Position numbers and translations under genes: made by a program
The notes under the pieces: generated by a model
What the model was told of the DNA's origin: nothing
Seen by the model: the letters and a program-made list of their open reading frames with translations, nothing else
Database searches by the model: none
Assembly (NCBI GenBank): GCA_039698035.1
Contig: JBDKSW010000004.1
Span: 62,001 to 126,000 of the forward strand
Direction: 5' to 3'
Length of the DNA stretch: 64,000 nucleotides
Source of the DNA: JAJFUI01 sp039698035
GTDB taxonomy: Bacteria; Planctomycetota; Planctomycetia; Pirellulales; Thermoguttaceae
Shown: piece after piece, positions 7,303 through 15,546 of the stretch
Position numbering within the stretch: the stretch's first letter is position 1
Layout: every line of letters begins with the position of its first letter

Positions 7303-8523
7303 ATGTCCAACAAGGCCATTGAAAAAACAGCTCTGCCTGTCCGTAATCCCACGCGCTCCGTGAAGGTCGGCTCGGTCGTCCTTGGCGGCGGCCAGCCGAT
7401 CGTCGTGCAAAGCATGTGCGCCACGAAGACGGCCAACATCGAGGCGACCGTCGCTCAGGTCGAACAGTTGGCCGCGGCCGGGGCGGGCATCGTGCGCATC
7501 GCCGTCGACACCCAACGCGACTGCGAGGCCTTGGCGGAGGTCCGGCGTCGAACCAAAGCCAGTCTCTCGGTTGACCTCCAGGAGAACTATCGGTTGGCGG
7601 CGGACGTTGCTCCGCTGGTCGACAAGATCCGCTACAATCCGGGCCATCTCTACCATTTCGAGCGCGAGCGACCCTGGCAGGACAAGGTCCGGTTCTTGGT
7701 CGATGTGGCCGGAACGCACGATTGCGCCCTGCGAATTGGCGTCAACTGCGGCTCGGTCGATCCGGCAAAAATCGACTCCCCCCGCCCGCTTGCCGGAGAG
7801 GGGCCGGAGCCAAGGGCGGCCGGCGTCTCGATCCCAACGAGCGTCAACGATCCGGGCCTTCGCGCCATGCTCGAAAGCGCCCTAGAACACTGCAATCTGC
7901 TCGACCGGCTTGGCTTCACCCGTTTCTGTGTGTCGCTCAAGGATTCCGATCCGTTTCGCGTGGTGGAAGTGAACCGGCGATTTGCGGCCGAGCGGCCCGA
8001 CGTGCCGCTACACCTGGGAGTGACCGAGGCGGGAATGCCGCCGGAAGGAATCGTGAAGACACGAATCGCGTTCGAGCAGCTTCTGTCGCAAGGCATCGGC
8101 GACACGATCCGCGTCTCGCTCACCGTGCCTGCCGCGAGGAAACACGAGGAGGTCGAGGCAGGGCGACAGATTCTGGCCGACTTGGCCGCTGGCCGACCGA
8201 TCGAGGGCACGCCATCCGCGACCGGCCGGCTGAACATCATCAGTTGCCCAAGCTGCGGACGAGTCGAGAACGAGGCATTCGTCGAGCTGGCCGAGGCCGT
8301 ACGGGAAGCGACACGCTATGCGGCCGCGCATCCGATCACGATTGCCGTGATGGGCTGCCGCGTGAATGGGCCAGGCGAGACCGACCACGCCGACCTGGGA
8401 CTTTGGTGCGGTCCCGATCGCGTTCATCTGAAGCGCGGCAGCGCGCCCCTCGGCACGTTCGCGTACGACGAAGTCATCGCCCGGCTGAAGACGGAACTCG
8501 ACGCGATCATCGCGACGAAATAA
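7303..8523 (+). CDS. ispG: 4-hydroxy-3-methylbut-2-enyl diphosphate synthase (IspG/GcpE)
   Basis: Penultimate enzyme of the MEP isoprenoid pathway: a [4Fe-4S] protein reducing MEcPP to HMBPP in the cytosol. From ATG 7303 (406 aa) the N-terminal TIM-barrel half carries VQSMCATKTANIEATVAQV. The C-terminal half supplies the cluster ligands C315 and C318 (SCPSCGR), C352 (MGCRVNGPGE) and E359. Between VNCGSVDPAK and LESALEHC there is extra sequence compared with the E. coli layout, containing SPRPLAGEGPEP (about residues 159-170), which looks like a translated intergenic-type palindromic repeat. The catalytic motifs are intact, so the insertion is presumably tolerated in a surface loop. Confidence 0.94.
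   Translation: MSNKAIEKTALPVRNPTRSVKVGSVVLGGGQPIVVQSMCATKTANIEATVAQVEQLAAAGAGIVRIAVDTQRDCEALAEVRRRTKASLSVDLQENYRLAADVAPLVDKIRYNPGHLYHFERERPWQDKVRFLVDVAGTHDCALRIGVNCGSVDPAKIDSPRPLAGEGPEPRAAGVSIPTSVNDPGLRAMLESALEHCNLLDRLGFTRFCVSLKDSDPFRVVEVNRRFAAERPDVPLHLGVTEAGMPPEGIVKTRIAFEQLLSQGIGDTIRVSLTVPAARKHEEVEAGRQILADLAAGRPIEGTPSATGRLNIISCPSCGRVENEAFVELAEAVREATRYAAAHPITIAVMGCRVNGPGETDHADLGLWCGPDRVHLKRGSAPLGTFAYDEVIARLKTELDAIIATK
7776..7808. repeat. Palindrome-like repeat embedded in ispG
   Basis: The DNA CTCCCCCCGCCCGC followed by TTGCCGGAGAGGGG is an imperfect GC-rich palindrome. It closely resembles the 'PLAGEG' type of short intergenic repeat found in many bacteria, here read in frame inside ispG. 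It accounts for the extra SPRPLAGEG residues. Confidence 0.6.
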
Positions 8524-8609
8524 CGCGTCTTTCCGATGACCGGGGCCGGCCGGACGCCATGTCCGCGTTTGCCGCGGTCATGCCCCCCAAGGACACCGCT
8601 CAACGGACT

Positions 8610-9716
8610 CTAGCGGCGCGAATCCAATTTGCGGAGGGCGTAGGCGTAGGCGCCGACGGCGACCGCTTCGCTCGTCCCGAGCCGCGTCAGCCCGACGGCC
8701 GTGCGCTGCAGCGGGTCATACTTGATCGTGCGCGTGCTGCCGGGGACGGTGATCGTGCGAGCCTGCCCCTTGAGGAACGCGGCACGCTGGGCCTCGTCGT
8801 CGAAGTTGAAGGCCTGGGCGATCAACCGGCGCAGCGGTCCGCTCGGCTTGGCGTAGACATCGTTGAGCGCGTTGACCAACGACGGCAGGAACCAGGGGGC
8901 GGCCGCCGCAATGCCGCCGCCAATGACGGCCAGGCCGTCGACAAGCGTCAGCGCCTGAGCAATGGCGTCGCCCGCCACGTCGCCGAGGCACTGGAACGCC
9001 TTGGTGGCAGCCTGCTGGTTGCCCGACGCCTTGCCGGCCGCGATGTCGCAAATCACCTTGGGCTCGGGCGCGTCGTCGAACGGAATGCGAGCCACGTCGG
9101 CATAGACGCGGCGCACGGCGCGGATGCTGGCGCCCTCTTCGGCGTTCACCACCGGGTTGTGTTTGTTGCGGAGGAGCCAAGCCTCGCCGCCGACCGAGTT
9201 GTCGCCGATGAACAGCTCGCCGTCGCGAACGATGCCGCCGCCAAAGCCCGTGCCGAGCGTGACGCCAAAGAGATTCTTGTATCGCTTCGGGCTGCCGGCC
9301 TCTTCCAACAAGCGGTTGACGTACGGCAGGAACCCGGCGATGGCCTCGCCGTAGACGAACAGGTCGCCGTCGTTATTGATGTAGACCGGAATGCCGAACT
9401 TCTCTTCCAGCATGGGCCCCAGGGCGATGCCGCCGCGGAAGGCCGGCAGATTCGGCAGATCGCCAATGATGCCGGCCGGATAGTCGGCCGGTCCGGGGAA
9501 CGCGAAACTGATGGCCACCGGGGCCTCCGGGCAACGACCGCGAACCTGCGTGAATCCCTCGGCGATGTTGTCAAGGCATCGGGTCAAATTGTCGGCTTCG
9601 GTTGGAATGTAGATCGGATCGAACAGCAACTCGCCCGCCCGAATCGCGGAGAACTTCAAGTTGGTGCCGCCTGCGTCCAGGGTCATCACAATCCGGGAAT
9701 CGGCGTTGAGTTGCAT
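8610..9716 (-). CDS. ROK-family sugar kinase-like protein
   Basis: Actin-fold sugar kinase/regulator family. It has the phosphate-1 loop LDAGGTNLKF (about 14-23), a likely catalytic Asp in INNDGDLF and the ATP-binding GTLGTGFGGG-type loop. No N-terminal HTH, so it should be an enzyme rather than a NagC/Mlc-type repressor. The Cys-rich zinc motif of canonical ROK glucokinases (CxCGxxGCxE) is absent; the corresponding region reads GGEAWLLRNKHNP. Substrate specificity therefore cannot be assigned. At 368 aa it is longer than the usual 300-320. It converges on ispG. Confidence 0.85.
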   Translation of the reverse strand: MQLNADSRIVMTLDAGGTNLKFSAIRAGELLFDPIYIPTEADNLTRCLDNIAEGFTQVRGRCPEAPVAISFAFPGPADYPAGIIGDLPNLPAFRGGIALGPMLEEKFGIPVYINNDGDLFVYGEAIAGFLPYVNRLLEEAGSPKRYKNLFGVTLGTGFGGGIVRDGELFIGDNSVGGEAWLLRNKHNPVVNAEEGASIRAVRRVYADVARIPFDDAPEPKVICDIAAGKASGNQQAATKAFQCLGDVAGDAIAQALTLVDGLAVIGGGIAAAAPWFLPSLVNALNDVYAKPSGPLRRLIAQAFNFDDEAQRAAFLKGQARTITVPGSTRTIKYDPLQRTAVGLTRLGTSEAVAVGAYAYALRKLDSRR

Positions 9717-9730
9717 GACGCGAGTGCTCC

Positions 9731-10114
9731 TTACTTGCAGTGAAATGTCGGGCCCTGGTTGGCTCTTGATGCCGACATCGCCATCGATCCTGGTTCCACC
9801 GCAAGCGCGGCTATTTCAGCCACGCTTGCTGGCCGACTGGCCGCGGAACGGTTCGTTGGCAACGTTGGACGCAGTCGAACGTTGATGCGGCCAAACGGGA
9901 CAGCCGCCGCATCGTCCCGCATTGTAACGAACCGTCTTCCGAGCGTGAATAGACCGGCCCAGCTCAGCAGGAAAATCGCAAAGCCCTCGCAAGCTGTCAC
10001 CGCTAATCGGAGCAAACGATCTGCACCGTGCAGCGTAACCTGCGTTGCTTTAACGAGATCCTTCGCTGCATCCAGGATGACCGACGGCCTCCCCAGCGCA
10101 TTCATGGGCAGCAT
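9731..10114 (-). CDS. Possible small membrane protein
   Basis: An ORF of about 127 aa from ATG 10114 with one hydrophobic stretch (LLRLAVTACEGFAIFLLSWAGLFTL) between basic and polar segments. It occupies an otherwise empty gap, but there is no well-placed ribosome-binding site and the C-terminal half looks unstructured. It may equally be a chance ORF. Confidence 0.3.
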   Translation of the reverse strand: MLPMNALGRPSVILDAAKDLVKATQVTLHGADRLLRLAVTACEGFAIFLLSWAGLFTLGRRFVTMRDDAAAVPFGRINVRLRPTLPTNRSAASRPASVAEIAALAVEPGSMAMSASRANQGPTFHCK

Positions 10115-10118
10115 CGCC

Positions 10119-10133
10119 GCACCTGACAGGTGC
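10119..10133. promoter_or_regulatory. Perfect 7-bp inverted repeat upstream of guaA
   Basis: GCACCTG-A-CAGGTGC is a perfect palindrome around one base, 24 bp before the predicted guaA -35 element and directly upstream of the divergent small ORF. Placement fits an operator for either side; no regulator is known for it. Confidence 0.4.
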
Positions 10134-10156
10134 TCCTGGACGCAGCCCACCCCCAC

Positions 10157-10185
10157 TGGCCACACGTTCCGAGACGCTCTATAAT
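10157..10185 (+). promoter_or_regulatory. Predicted guaA promoter
   Basis: A -35-like TGGCCA (10157-10162), 17-bp spacer and perfect -10 TATAAT (10180-10185) lie 27 bp before the guaA ATG. Confidence 0.5.
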
Positions 10186-10212
10186 GCCGGGTTTCCCCCA
10201 AGAGGGCGGGCG

Positions 10213-11763
10213 ATGAAGCGGGTTGCCGACGAGCGGGTGCTGGTCCTGGATTTCGGTTCGCAATACGCGCAACTGATTGCACGGCGGGTGCGCCAGCAAC
10301 AGGTCTATTGCGAAATCGTTCGCCACAATATCACGGCCGAACGAATCCGTGAACTGGCCCCGATGGGCATCATCCTCTCGGGCGGTCCAGCCAGCGTCTA
10401 CGACGCCGGCGCTCCGAAGTGCGACCCGGCGATCTTTCAACTCGGCCTGCCCGTGCTGGGAATCTGCTATGGGATGCAATTGGCCTGCCAGGCTCTTGGC
10501 GGACAGGTCCAGGGCACGCCAACTCGCGAGTACGGCCGGGCGTCCTGTCGGCTGATCGCGCAAGATCCGCTCTTCGCCGGCGTTTCCGAACAACTCGAAG
10601 TCTGGATGAGCCACGGCGACCAGGTGTCGTCGGCCTCGGCCGACTTCCAGCCGCTGGCCACGACGGACACGTGCCCGGTCGCGGCGGTGAAGCATCGGCG
10701 GCTGCCGATCTACGGTTTGCAGTTTCATCCGGAAGTGACCCACACGCCCGAGGGCACGACGATCTTGGGCAACTTCCTCAAGACGATTTGCGGTTGCCGA
10801 GGATCTTGGCGACTGGGCGACTTCGCCCGCGAAACGGTCGAGGCCATCCGACAGCGCGTCGGCAAGAGCCGCGTGATCTGCGGTCTCAGCGGCGGCGTCG
10901 ATTCGTCCGTCGTGGCCGCCTTGCTGGCGCAAGCCATCGGGCCGCAGCTTTCGTGCATTCTCGTCGACAACGGCCTGTTGCGGAAAGACGAGGAAGAGTC
11001 AGTCATTTCGGAGTTCACCGGCCATTTCAAAACGGACCTGCACGTCGTCAAAGCGGAAGAAAAGTTCTTGGCCGCGTTGGCCGACGTCGTGGATCCTCAG
11101 GAAAAACGGCGACAGATTGGCCACGCCTTTATCGAGTGCTTTGCCGACGAAGCGGCCAAGGTCAAGGACGCCCGATTCCTGGCCCAAGGGACGCTTTACC
11201 CCGACGTGATCGAGAGCGGCGGCACTCAGGATGGCCCGGCGGCGACGATCAAGCTGCATCACAACGTGGGCGGACTTCCCGAGGACCTGGCCTTCGAGCT
11301 CATCGAGCCATTGCGTGATTTGTTCAAGGACGAGGTCCGCACGCTCGGCGCCCAATTGGGGCTAACCGACGACATCGTTTGGCGCCATCCGTTCCCAGGA
11401 CCTGGTCTGGCGGTCCGCTGCTTGGGCGAGGTCACTAAACAGCGGCTCGACATCCTCCGCGAGGCCGACGCGATCGTCGTGAGCGAGATCAAGCGCGCTG
11501 GGCTCTATCGCAAAACCTCGCAGGTGTTCGCCGTACTGCTGCCGGTGCAAACCGTCGGCGTGATGGGCGATGCCCGCACCTACGCCGACGTCGTGGCCGT
11601 TCGCTCGATCGACACCGAGGATTTCATGACGGCCGACTGGAGCCACCTGCCGTACGAATTGCTCGCCCGCCTCTCGACGCGCATCATCAATGAAGTGCAG
11701 GGCGTGAACCGCGTCGTGTATGACATTAGCAGCAAGCCGCCGGCCACGATCGAGTGGGAGTGA
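10213..11763 (+). CDS. guaA: GMP synthase (glutamine-hydrolysing)
   Basis: Converts XMP to GMP using glutamine and ATP, the last step of de novo GMP synthesis. The 516-aa two-domain enzyme has an N-terminal class I glutamine amidotransferase (nucleophile C85 in GICYGMQ, H172 and E174 in FHPEV). An ATP-pyrophosphatase domain (P-loop SGGVDS, 226-231) and a C-terminal dimerisation domain ending PPATIEWE follow. Length and motifs are standard. ATG 10213 follows a predicted promoter. xseB follows closely, so the two are probably co-transcribed. Confidence 0.97.
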   Translation: MKRVADERVLVLDFGSQYAQLIARRVRQQQVYCEIVRHNITAERIRELAPMGIILSGGPASVYDAGAPKCDPAIFQLGLPVLGICYGMQLACQALGGQVQGTPTREYGRASCRLIAQDPLFAGVSEQLEVWMSHGDQVSSASADFQPLATTDTCPVAAVKHRRLPIYGLQFHPEVTHTPEGTTILGNFLKTICGCRGSWRLGDFARETVEAIRQRVGKSRVICGLSGGVDSSVVAALLAQAIGPQLSCILVDNGLLRKDEEESVISEFTGHFKTDLHVVKAEEKFLAALADVVDPQEKRRQIGHAFIECFADEAAKVKDARFLAQGTLYPDVIESGGTQDGPAATIKLHHNVGGLPEDLAFELIEPLRDLFKDEVRTLGAQLGLTDDIVWRHPFPGPGLAVRCLGEVTKQRLDILREADAIVVSEIKRAGLYRKTSQVFAVLLPVQTVGVMGDARTYADVVAVRSIDTEDFMTADWSHLPYELLARLSTRIINEVQGVNRVVYDISSKPPATIEWE

Positions 11764-11810
11764 TCGACAAGCAACCGGAGGACTGGGGACAAGAGTCGAG
11801 AGGAATGCTC

Positions 11811-12152
11811 ATGGCAGACGAAACGCCCAGCGACGTTGCCGCACCGGTCCTTTTCGAGGACGCGCTCGCCCGTTTGGAGGAGATCGTTCGCTCGCTCGAA
11901 GAGGGAAACATCGGGCTTAACGAGGCGTTGGCCCGCTACGAGCAGGGCGTCACGCTGCTGCGACAGTCGTACGAATTGCTTCAGCGAGCGGAGCGGCGAA
12001 TCGAACTGCTGAGCGGCGTCGACGCCCAGGGCAACCCAATCACCCGTCCGCTGGACGACACGGCTACCATCGAACGGCAGGAGCCGGGCAATCGTCGCGG
12101 CCGCCGACGTTCGGCCGGTTCGGGGCCGACCGACAAGTGCGAAATGCCCTAG
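11811..12152 (+). CDS. xseB: Exodeoxyribonuclease VII small subunit
   Basis: Small subunit that associates in several copies with XseA to form exonuclease VII, acting on single-stranded DNA. The conserved core reads FEDALARLEEIVRSLEEG and LNEALARYEQGVTLLRQ, followed by a helix ending at LLS. A basic low-complexity tail of about 45 residues is longer than in E. coli XseB. ATG 11811 is favoured by AGAGGA (11799-11804) six bases upstream. A GTG at 11754 would overlap guaA by 10 nt. The large subunit gene is not next to it. Confidence 0.9.
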   Translation: MADETPSDVAAPVLFEDALARLEEIVRSLEEGNIGLNEALARYEQGVTLLRQSYELLQRAERRIELLSGVDAQGNPITRPLDDTATIERQEPGNRRGRRRSAGSGPTDKCEMP

Positions 12153-12265
12153 CGGCGTCAGCCCCTTCACATTCCGCCCGGCACGCCTCCGGACTGCCGA
12201 AAATCCCCCTTTTCCACGAATGGCCCTTTTGGGACAATAGGGCGTCGTTGTCGAGGGCCCCTGTG

Positions 12266-13186
12266 ATGAAATGCCGGCAAGTCGCCGATTACCTGGTCTA
12301 TGTCGTTGTGCGGATCATGATCTGCATTGTCCAGGCGCTGCGCATCGAGACGGCCGTCTGGCTCGCTGGATGGTTGGCGTGGCTGTTTTGCGACGTGCTT
12401 CGGATTCGGGCCGCCGTCGTCGACGACAATCTTGCCCACGCCTTCCCAGAGATGTCATCCGCCGAACGGCATCGCTTGGCCAGGCGGATGTGGGAACACC
12501 TGTTTCTCTTGGTGCTCGAAGTGGCTCACGTGCCGCGGAAGGTGCATCAGACAAATTGGCGCAACTACATCCGGCTCATCAACGACGCTGAGTTGATTCA
12601 CTGCATGCTCGACGACCGGCCGCTGCTGGTCGTTACGGCCCACCTGGGCAACTTCGAGGTTGGCGGCTATCTGCTCGGCATGTTTGGCTTCCCGACGTAC
12701 ACGGTCGCCCGAACGCTCGACAACCCCTACCTGGACCGCTTCCTCAACCGCTTTCGCGGCGCAACGGGTCAGCACATCATCCCTAAGAACGGCGGCTTCC
12801 AGCAGATTCTCGACGTGTTGGCCGACGGCGGCACGATGACCTTCCTGGCCGATCAGTATGCCGGGCCCAAAGGCTGCTGGGTCGAGTTCTTCGGCCGGCC
12901 GGCCTCGGCTCACAAAGCGATTGCGTTGTTGTCGCTCGAGAACAACGCTCGCGTGTCGGTCTCGCGAGTGCGTCGCTCGGGACGGCCCATGCGATTCGAG
13001 ATGCTCAACGAAGTCGTGATTGATCCGCACGGGTCGGAGGCCTCGCTGGCGACAGTCCCAGCCATGACGCAATGGTACACGAGCCAGTTAGAAGACCTGA
13101 TCCGCGACACGCCCGACCAGTACTGGTGGCTGCACCGGCGCTGGAAGGATACGCGAGAACCGAAGCGCCGGAAAAAGACCGCCTGA
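12266..13186 (+). CDS. LpxL/HtrB-family lysophospholipid acyltransferase
   Basis: Membrane-associated acyltransferase of the lipid A late-acylation superfamily. From ATG 12266 (306 aa) it has an N-terminal hydrophobic anchor (YLVYVVVRIMICIVQAL), then the catalytic H-x4-E motif HLGNFE (H126, E131). Family-typical segments (AGPKGCWVEFFGRPASAHKA, QYWWLHRRWK) follow. The acyl acceptor cannot be told from sequence: lipid A is plausible, and ornithine or other lipids are alternatives. GTG 12137 would extend it into xseB and is unlikely. Confidence 0.88.
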   Translation: MKCRQVADYLVYVVVRIMICIVQALRIETAVWLAGWLAWLFCDVLRIRAAVVDDNLAHAFPEMSSAERHRLARRMWEHLFLLVLEVAHVPRKVHQTNWRNYIRLINDAELIHCMLDDRPLLVVTAHLGNFEVGGYLLGMFGFPTYTVARTLDNPYLDRFLNRFRGATGQHIIPKNGGFQQILDVLADGGTMTFLADQYAGPKGCWVEFFGRPASAHKAIALLSLENNARVSVSRVRRSGRPMRFEMLNEVVIDPHGSEASLATVPAMTQWYTSQLEDLIRDTPDQYWWLHRRWKDTREPKRRKKTA

Positions 13187-13217
13187 GGGCTTGGCCTCTC
13201 GCGGGAATCGGCCGGCG

Positions 13218-14168
13218 TCAATCTTTTCGCCACACGCCGCTCGTGCCCACGTCTTGAAAACCGAGCCGATGAAACGTGGCCAGCGCCAAGGTGTCCGATT
13301 CGCTCGTCTGCGTTTCGACCCGCGCGACGCCTTGCCGCAAAAAATGACGGAACGCCTCGGCAAGCAGAAAGGTCGCCACACCACGGCGGCGATACGTCTG
13401 ATCAACAGATAGCGCAATGAGCCCGACGCCATGCGTGACACAGCTCGTGCCCGTGGCCTCGATGTTGCGAAATGTGGCGGCGGCCAACACGGATCCCCCG
13501 CCGCGCGGCAGCAATTCGACGCGCGTCAGATCGAATTCGCCGAGCGTGGACGCCTCCCACCAGGTCTGCGTCGGCGCGTCGGGCGTCACACGGAACGACG
13601 TCTGCCGACGCACCAGCATTTGGCGGCGATCGACCGGCGCTTCAAACGTGCCCAGGTCGCGATGCAGCGTTACCCTGCGTTCGATCTCCTGATAGCCCCT
13701 CGCGGCCAGCACGCGACGAAAGACCGCATCCGAATCGAGAACGCCGGGAAGCTGGCTGCCGTCGTAAAGGCCCAACCAGAACGGATCGAGCGGTGCGATG
13801 CCGCCGCCGTACAACAACTTCGCGCCGCGGCTCCGCAAATATTGCTCGCAATGGTCAAGCAAACCGCTGACCGCCTCTTCCTCGTTGCCGTCGGGCCGCG
13901 TGACCACGACGCAAGTCACGCCCACGTCCGAGGCAACCCAATTCTTCTCGGCCGAAGGGCCAAATCCGGCATGCGCGAACCCAACCGGCCGGCCGTCGTC
14001 AAACGCCAGCACGAGACCCGCGTAGTCGAAATACAGCTTTGCAAAGACCAGTTGTTCGAGGAGATCGACCGAAACGGGCTGGTTGAAGCCCGGTTGCCCC
14101 TGCCGGCTCCGCCAAAGAGCAGCCACCGCCGGCGGATCGGTATTGCGAAACGTGCGGTAGGTCAGCAT
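13218..14168 (-). CDS. GNAT-family acetyltransferase, tandem-domain type
   Basis: A 316-aa protein with two GNAT-like halves. The C-terminal half has the acetyl-CoA loop (IALSVDQTYRRRGVATFLL) and the closing TLALATFHRLGFQDVG. The N-terminal half keeps the strand order but its loop (VVVTRPDGNEEEAVSGLL) is degenerate and may be structural only. This resembles MshD-type double GNAT proteins, but no mycothiol-like pathway is implied. Substrate unknown. It converges on the acyltransferase gene. Confidence 0.8.
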   Translation of the reverse strand: MLTYRTFRNTDPPAVAALWRSRQGQPGFNQPVSVDLLEQLVFAKLYFDYAGLVLAFDDGRPVGFAHAGFGPSAEKNWVASDVGVTCVVVTRPDGNEEEAVSGLLDHCEQYLRSRGAKLLYGGGIAPLDPFWLGLYDGSQLPGVLDSDAVFRRVLAARGYQEIERRVTLHRDLGTFEAPVDRRQMLVRRQTSFRVTPDAPTQTWWEASTLGEFDLTRVELLPRGGGSVLAAATFRNIEATGTSCVTHGVGLIALSVDQTYRRRGVATFLLAEAFRHFLRQGVARVETQTSESDTLALATFHRLGFQDVGTSGVWRKD

Positions 14169-14623
14169 GCGGACAGATAATGGCAGTACGACACGATGAA
14201 AGCTGAGGCATTCTACCCGCTGGGCCCCGCGGCGGCAACGCCGCTCGTCGGCCGTGCAGGGACAACCGCCAACTCATCGGCAGGTGTCACTCGGACGCAG
14301 CAAAGAATCTCACGTCACCACGCAAACCCCCAATGATGCCAACGAAATCCTTCGCGGCGGCCAGAACAACCGAGGCCGGCCGCACAACAGGCAACGTCTC
14401 AACCGTCCTGGGAGGTTACCATCCTGCTGATCGTCGGCCGTCTGTTGGACAGTCCGGGCATCTGGCCGCTTGGTTTCGGGCCGAGCAACACGAGATGCCT
14501 GTCAGGCCACGATCTCTCGCCAAGGTTCCGGCCGACGGATCATCAAGAAAACCATTGCCACACCATGGTCGCAGGGTTGCCAGAAGACCGTCGGCGTCCC
14601 GTCACCCTGGGGCGAAACCCGGC
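14169..14623. other. Intergenic region, no gene seen
   Basis: About 455 bp at the 5' side of the GNAT gene. ORFs on both strands have shadow composition. I see no tRNA, no clear terminator and no convincing promoter. Confidence 0.4.
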
Positions 14624-14806
14624 CTAGCAGACGGCCGATGCTCGCTCGGGCAACCGCGAACCGGCCTCGGACGCCCGATGTTGCTGCCATTCGGCCAACG
14701 TCCGCTCGACCCGCCGATCCAACTCTTCCAGCCGAAGCATGAGGTCGTCGTGCCGGGCCTCCATATCCATCAGCAAATCGAGCTGCGACGATCGGGGATC
14801 CGCCAT
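14624..14806 (-). CDS. Small coiled-coil hypothetical protein
   Basis: A 60-aa acidic/basic helical protein starting at ATG 14806 (MADPRSSQLDLLMD...). The middle reads LMLRLEELDRRVERTLAEW, a heptad pattern typical of a short coiled coil. I associate this small protein with Pirellulales genomes; function unknown. It is too short for many gene callers. Ribosome-binding site weak. Confidence 0.6.
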   Translation of the reverse strand: MADPRSSQLDLLMDMEARHDDLMLRLEELDRRVERTLAEWQQHRASEAGSRLPERASAVC

Positions 14807-15107
14807 TGTGGGGGCCTCGCAATCAAGAAGACGACCTGGCCAGCGACGTGCCGCGCATCCCGAGATGCTCGAAACGGCAGGTAGGCCGCTCGGTGGCTTG
14901 CTAGAGCATCGGCAGCCGACCGAGTCCGATTGAGTCGGCAAGGCGTCTGCCCGAAGAAACCAAGCCGTTGCCGTGCAAGGTGTTGCGCCTAGGAAAGCTG
15001 TGCCGGCCATGGCGGGAAATTTAACGTCGGACCAAGGCAATTCCGCCCCGGGCGAGAAAGGCGGATAGGTGTCCTGATTGTGCGATGCACGACCGGCCGA
15101 TAAGGGG

Positions 15108-15136
15108 TGGACAGGCTCTGCTCGCCGGTGTAGAGT
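15108..15136 (+). promoter_or_regulatory. rpsU: Predicted rpsU promoter
   Basis: TGGACA (15108-15113), 17-bp spacer, TAGAGT (15131-15136), about 80 bp upstream of the rpsU start. Apart from this, the 410-bp gap 14807-15217 shows nothing I can name. Confidence 0.4.
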
Positions 15137-15217
15137 AAAGGGCTGCGCCTCGGGTCGAGCCGGCAATGCCCCGGGGGCAAGGCAAGTTTGCGGACATCCA
15201 ACCAGAAGGAGCCGTGA

Positions 15218-15424
15218 GTGGTTAAGTTGACGTTGCGTGAGCGTGAGTCCATCCAAGAGGCGGTGCGTCGTTTCCGAAAGCTCGTCGAGCGAAGTGGAAT
15301 CAAGAAGGAAATGCGTCGCCGCGAATATTACGAGAAGCCCAGCGAAATCAAGCGACGTGCCCGGTTGCGTGCCGAGCGCCGTTCGCAGCGTGGCAGCCGA
15401 CTCATGGGTCGCTCTGGCCTCTAA
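15218..15424 (+). CDS. rpsU: 30S ribosomal protein bS21
   Basis: A 68-aa, highly basic protein matching bS21: VKLTLRERESIQEAVRRFRK, then SGIKKEMRRREYYEKPS and an Arg-rich tail. bS21 sits on the 30S platform and helps mRNA binding. The start is GTG 15218, fixed by AAGGAG (15206-15211) six bases upstream. Confidence 0.95.
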   Translation: MVKLTLRERESIQEAVRRFRKLVERSGIKKEMRRREYYEKPSEIKRRARLRAERRSQRGSRLMGRSGL

Positions 15425-15546
15425 CGCTCCGTGTTGGGCCGTTCGTTTCCTTCTTCGTCGCAGATGAATGCCGGTTCATGCTGCGCGCCGTTGCACCGGG
15501 ACGATTACCGGCCGAATCGCCATCTTCCGTTCGCAAATCGCGACCC

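Noticed and set aside
7722..9743. A 673-codon plus-strand ORF across ispG and the ROK gene
   Set aside because: Arg/Ala/Gly-rich shadow of the true frames; both strands are explained by ispG and a minus-strand ROK gene with intact motifs.
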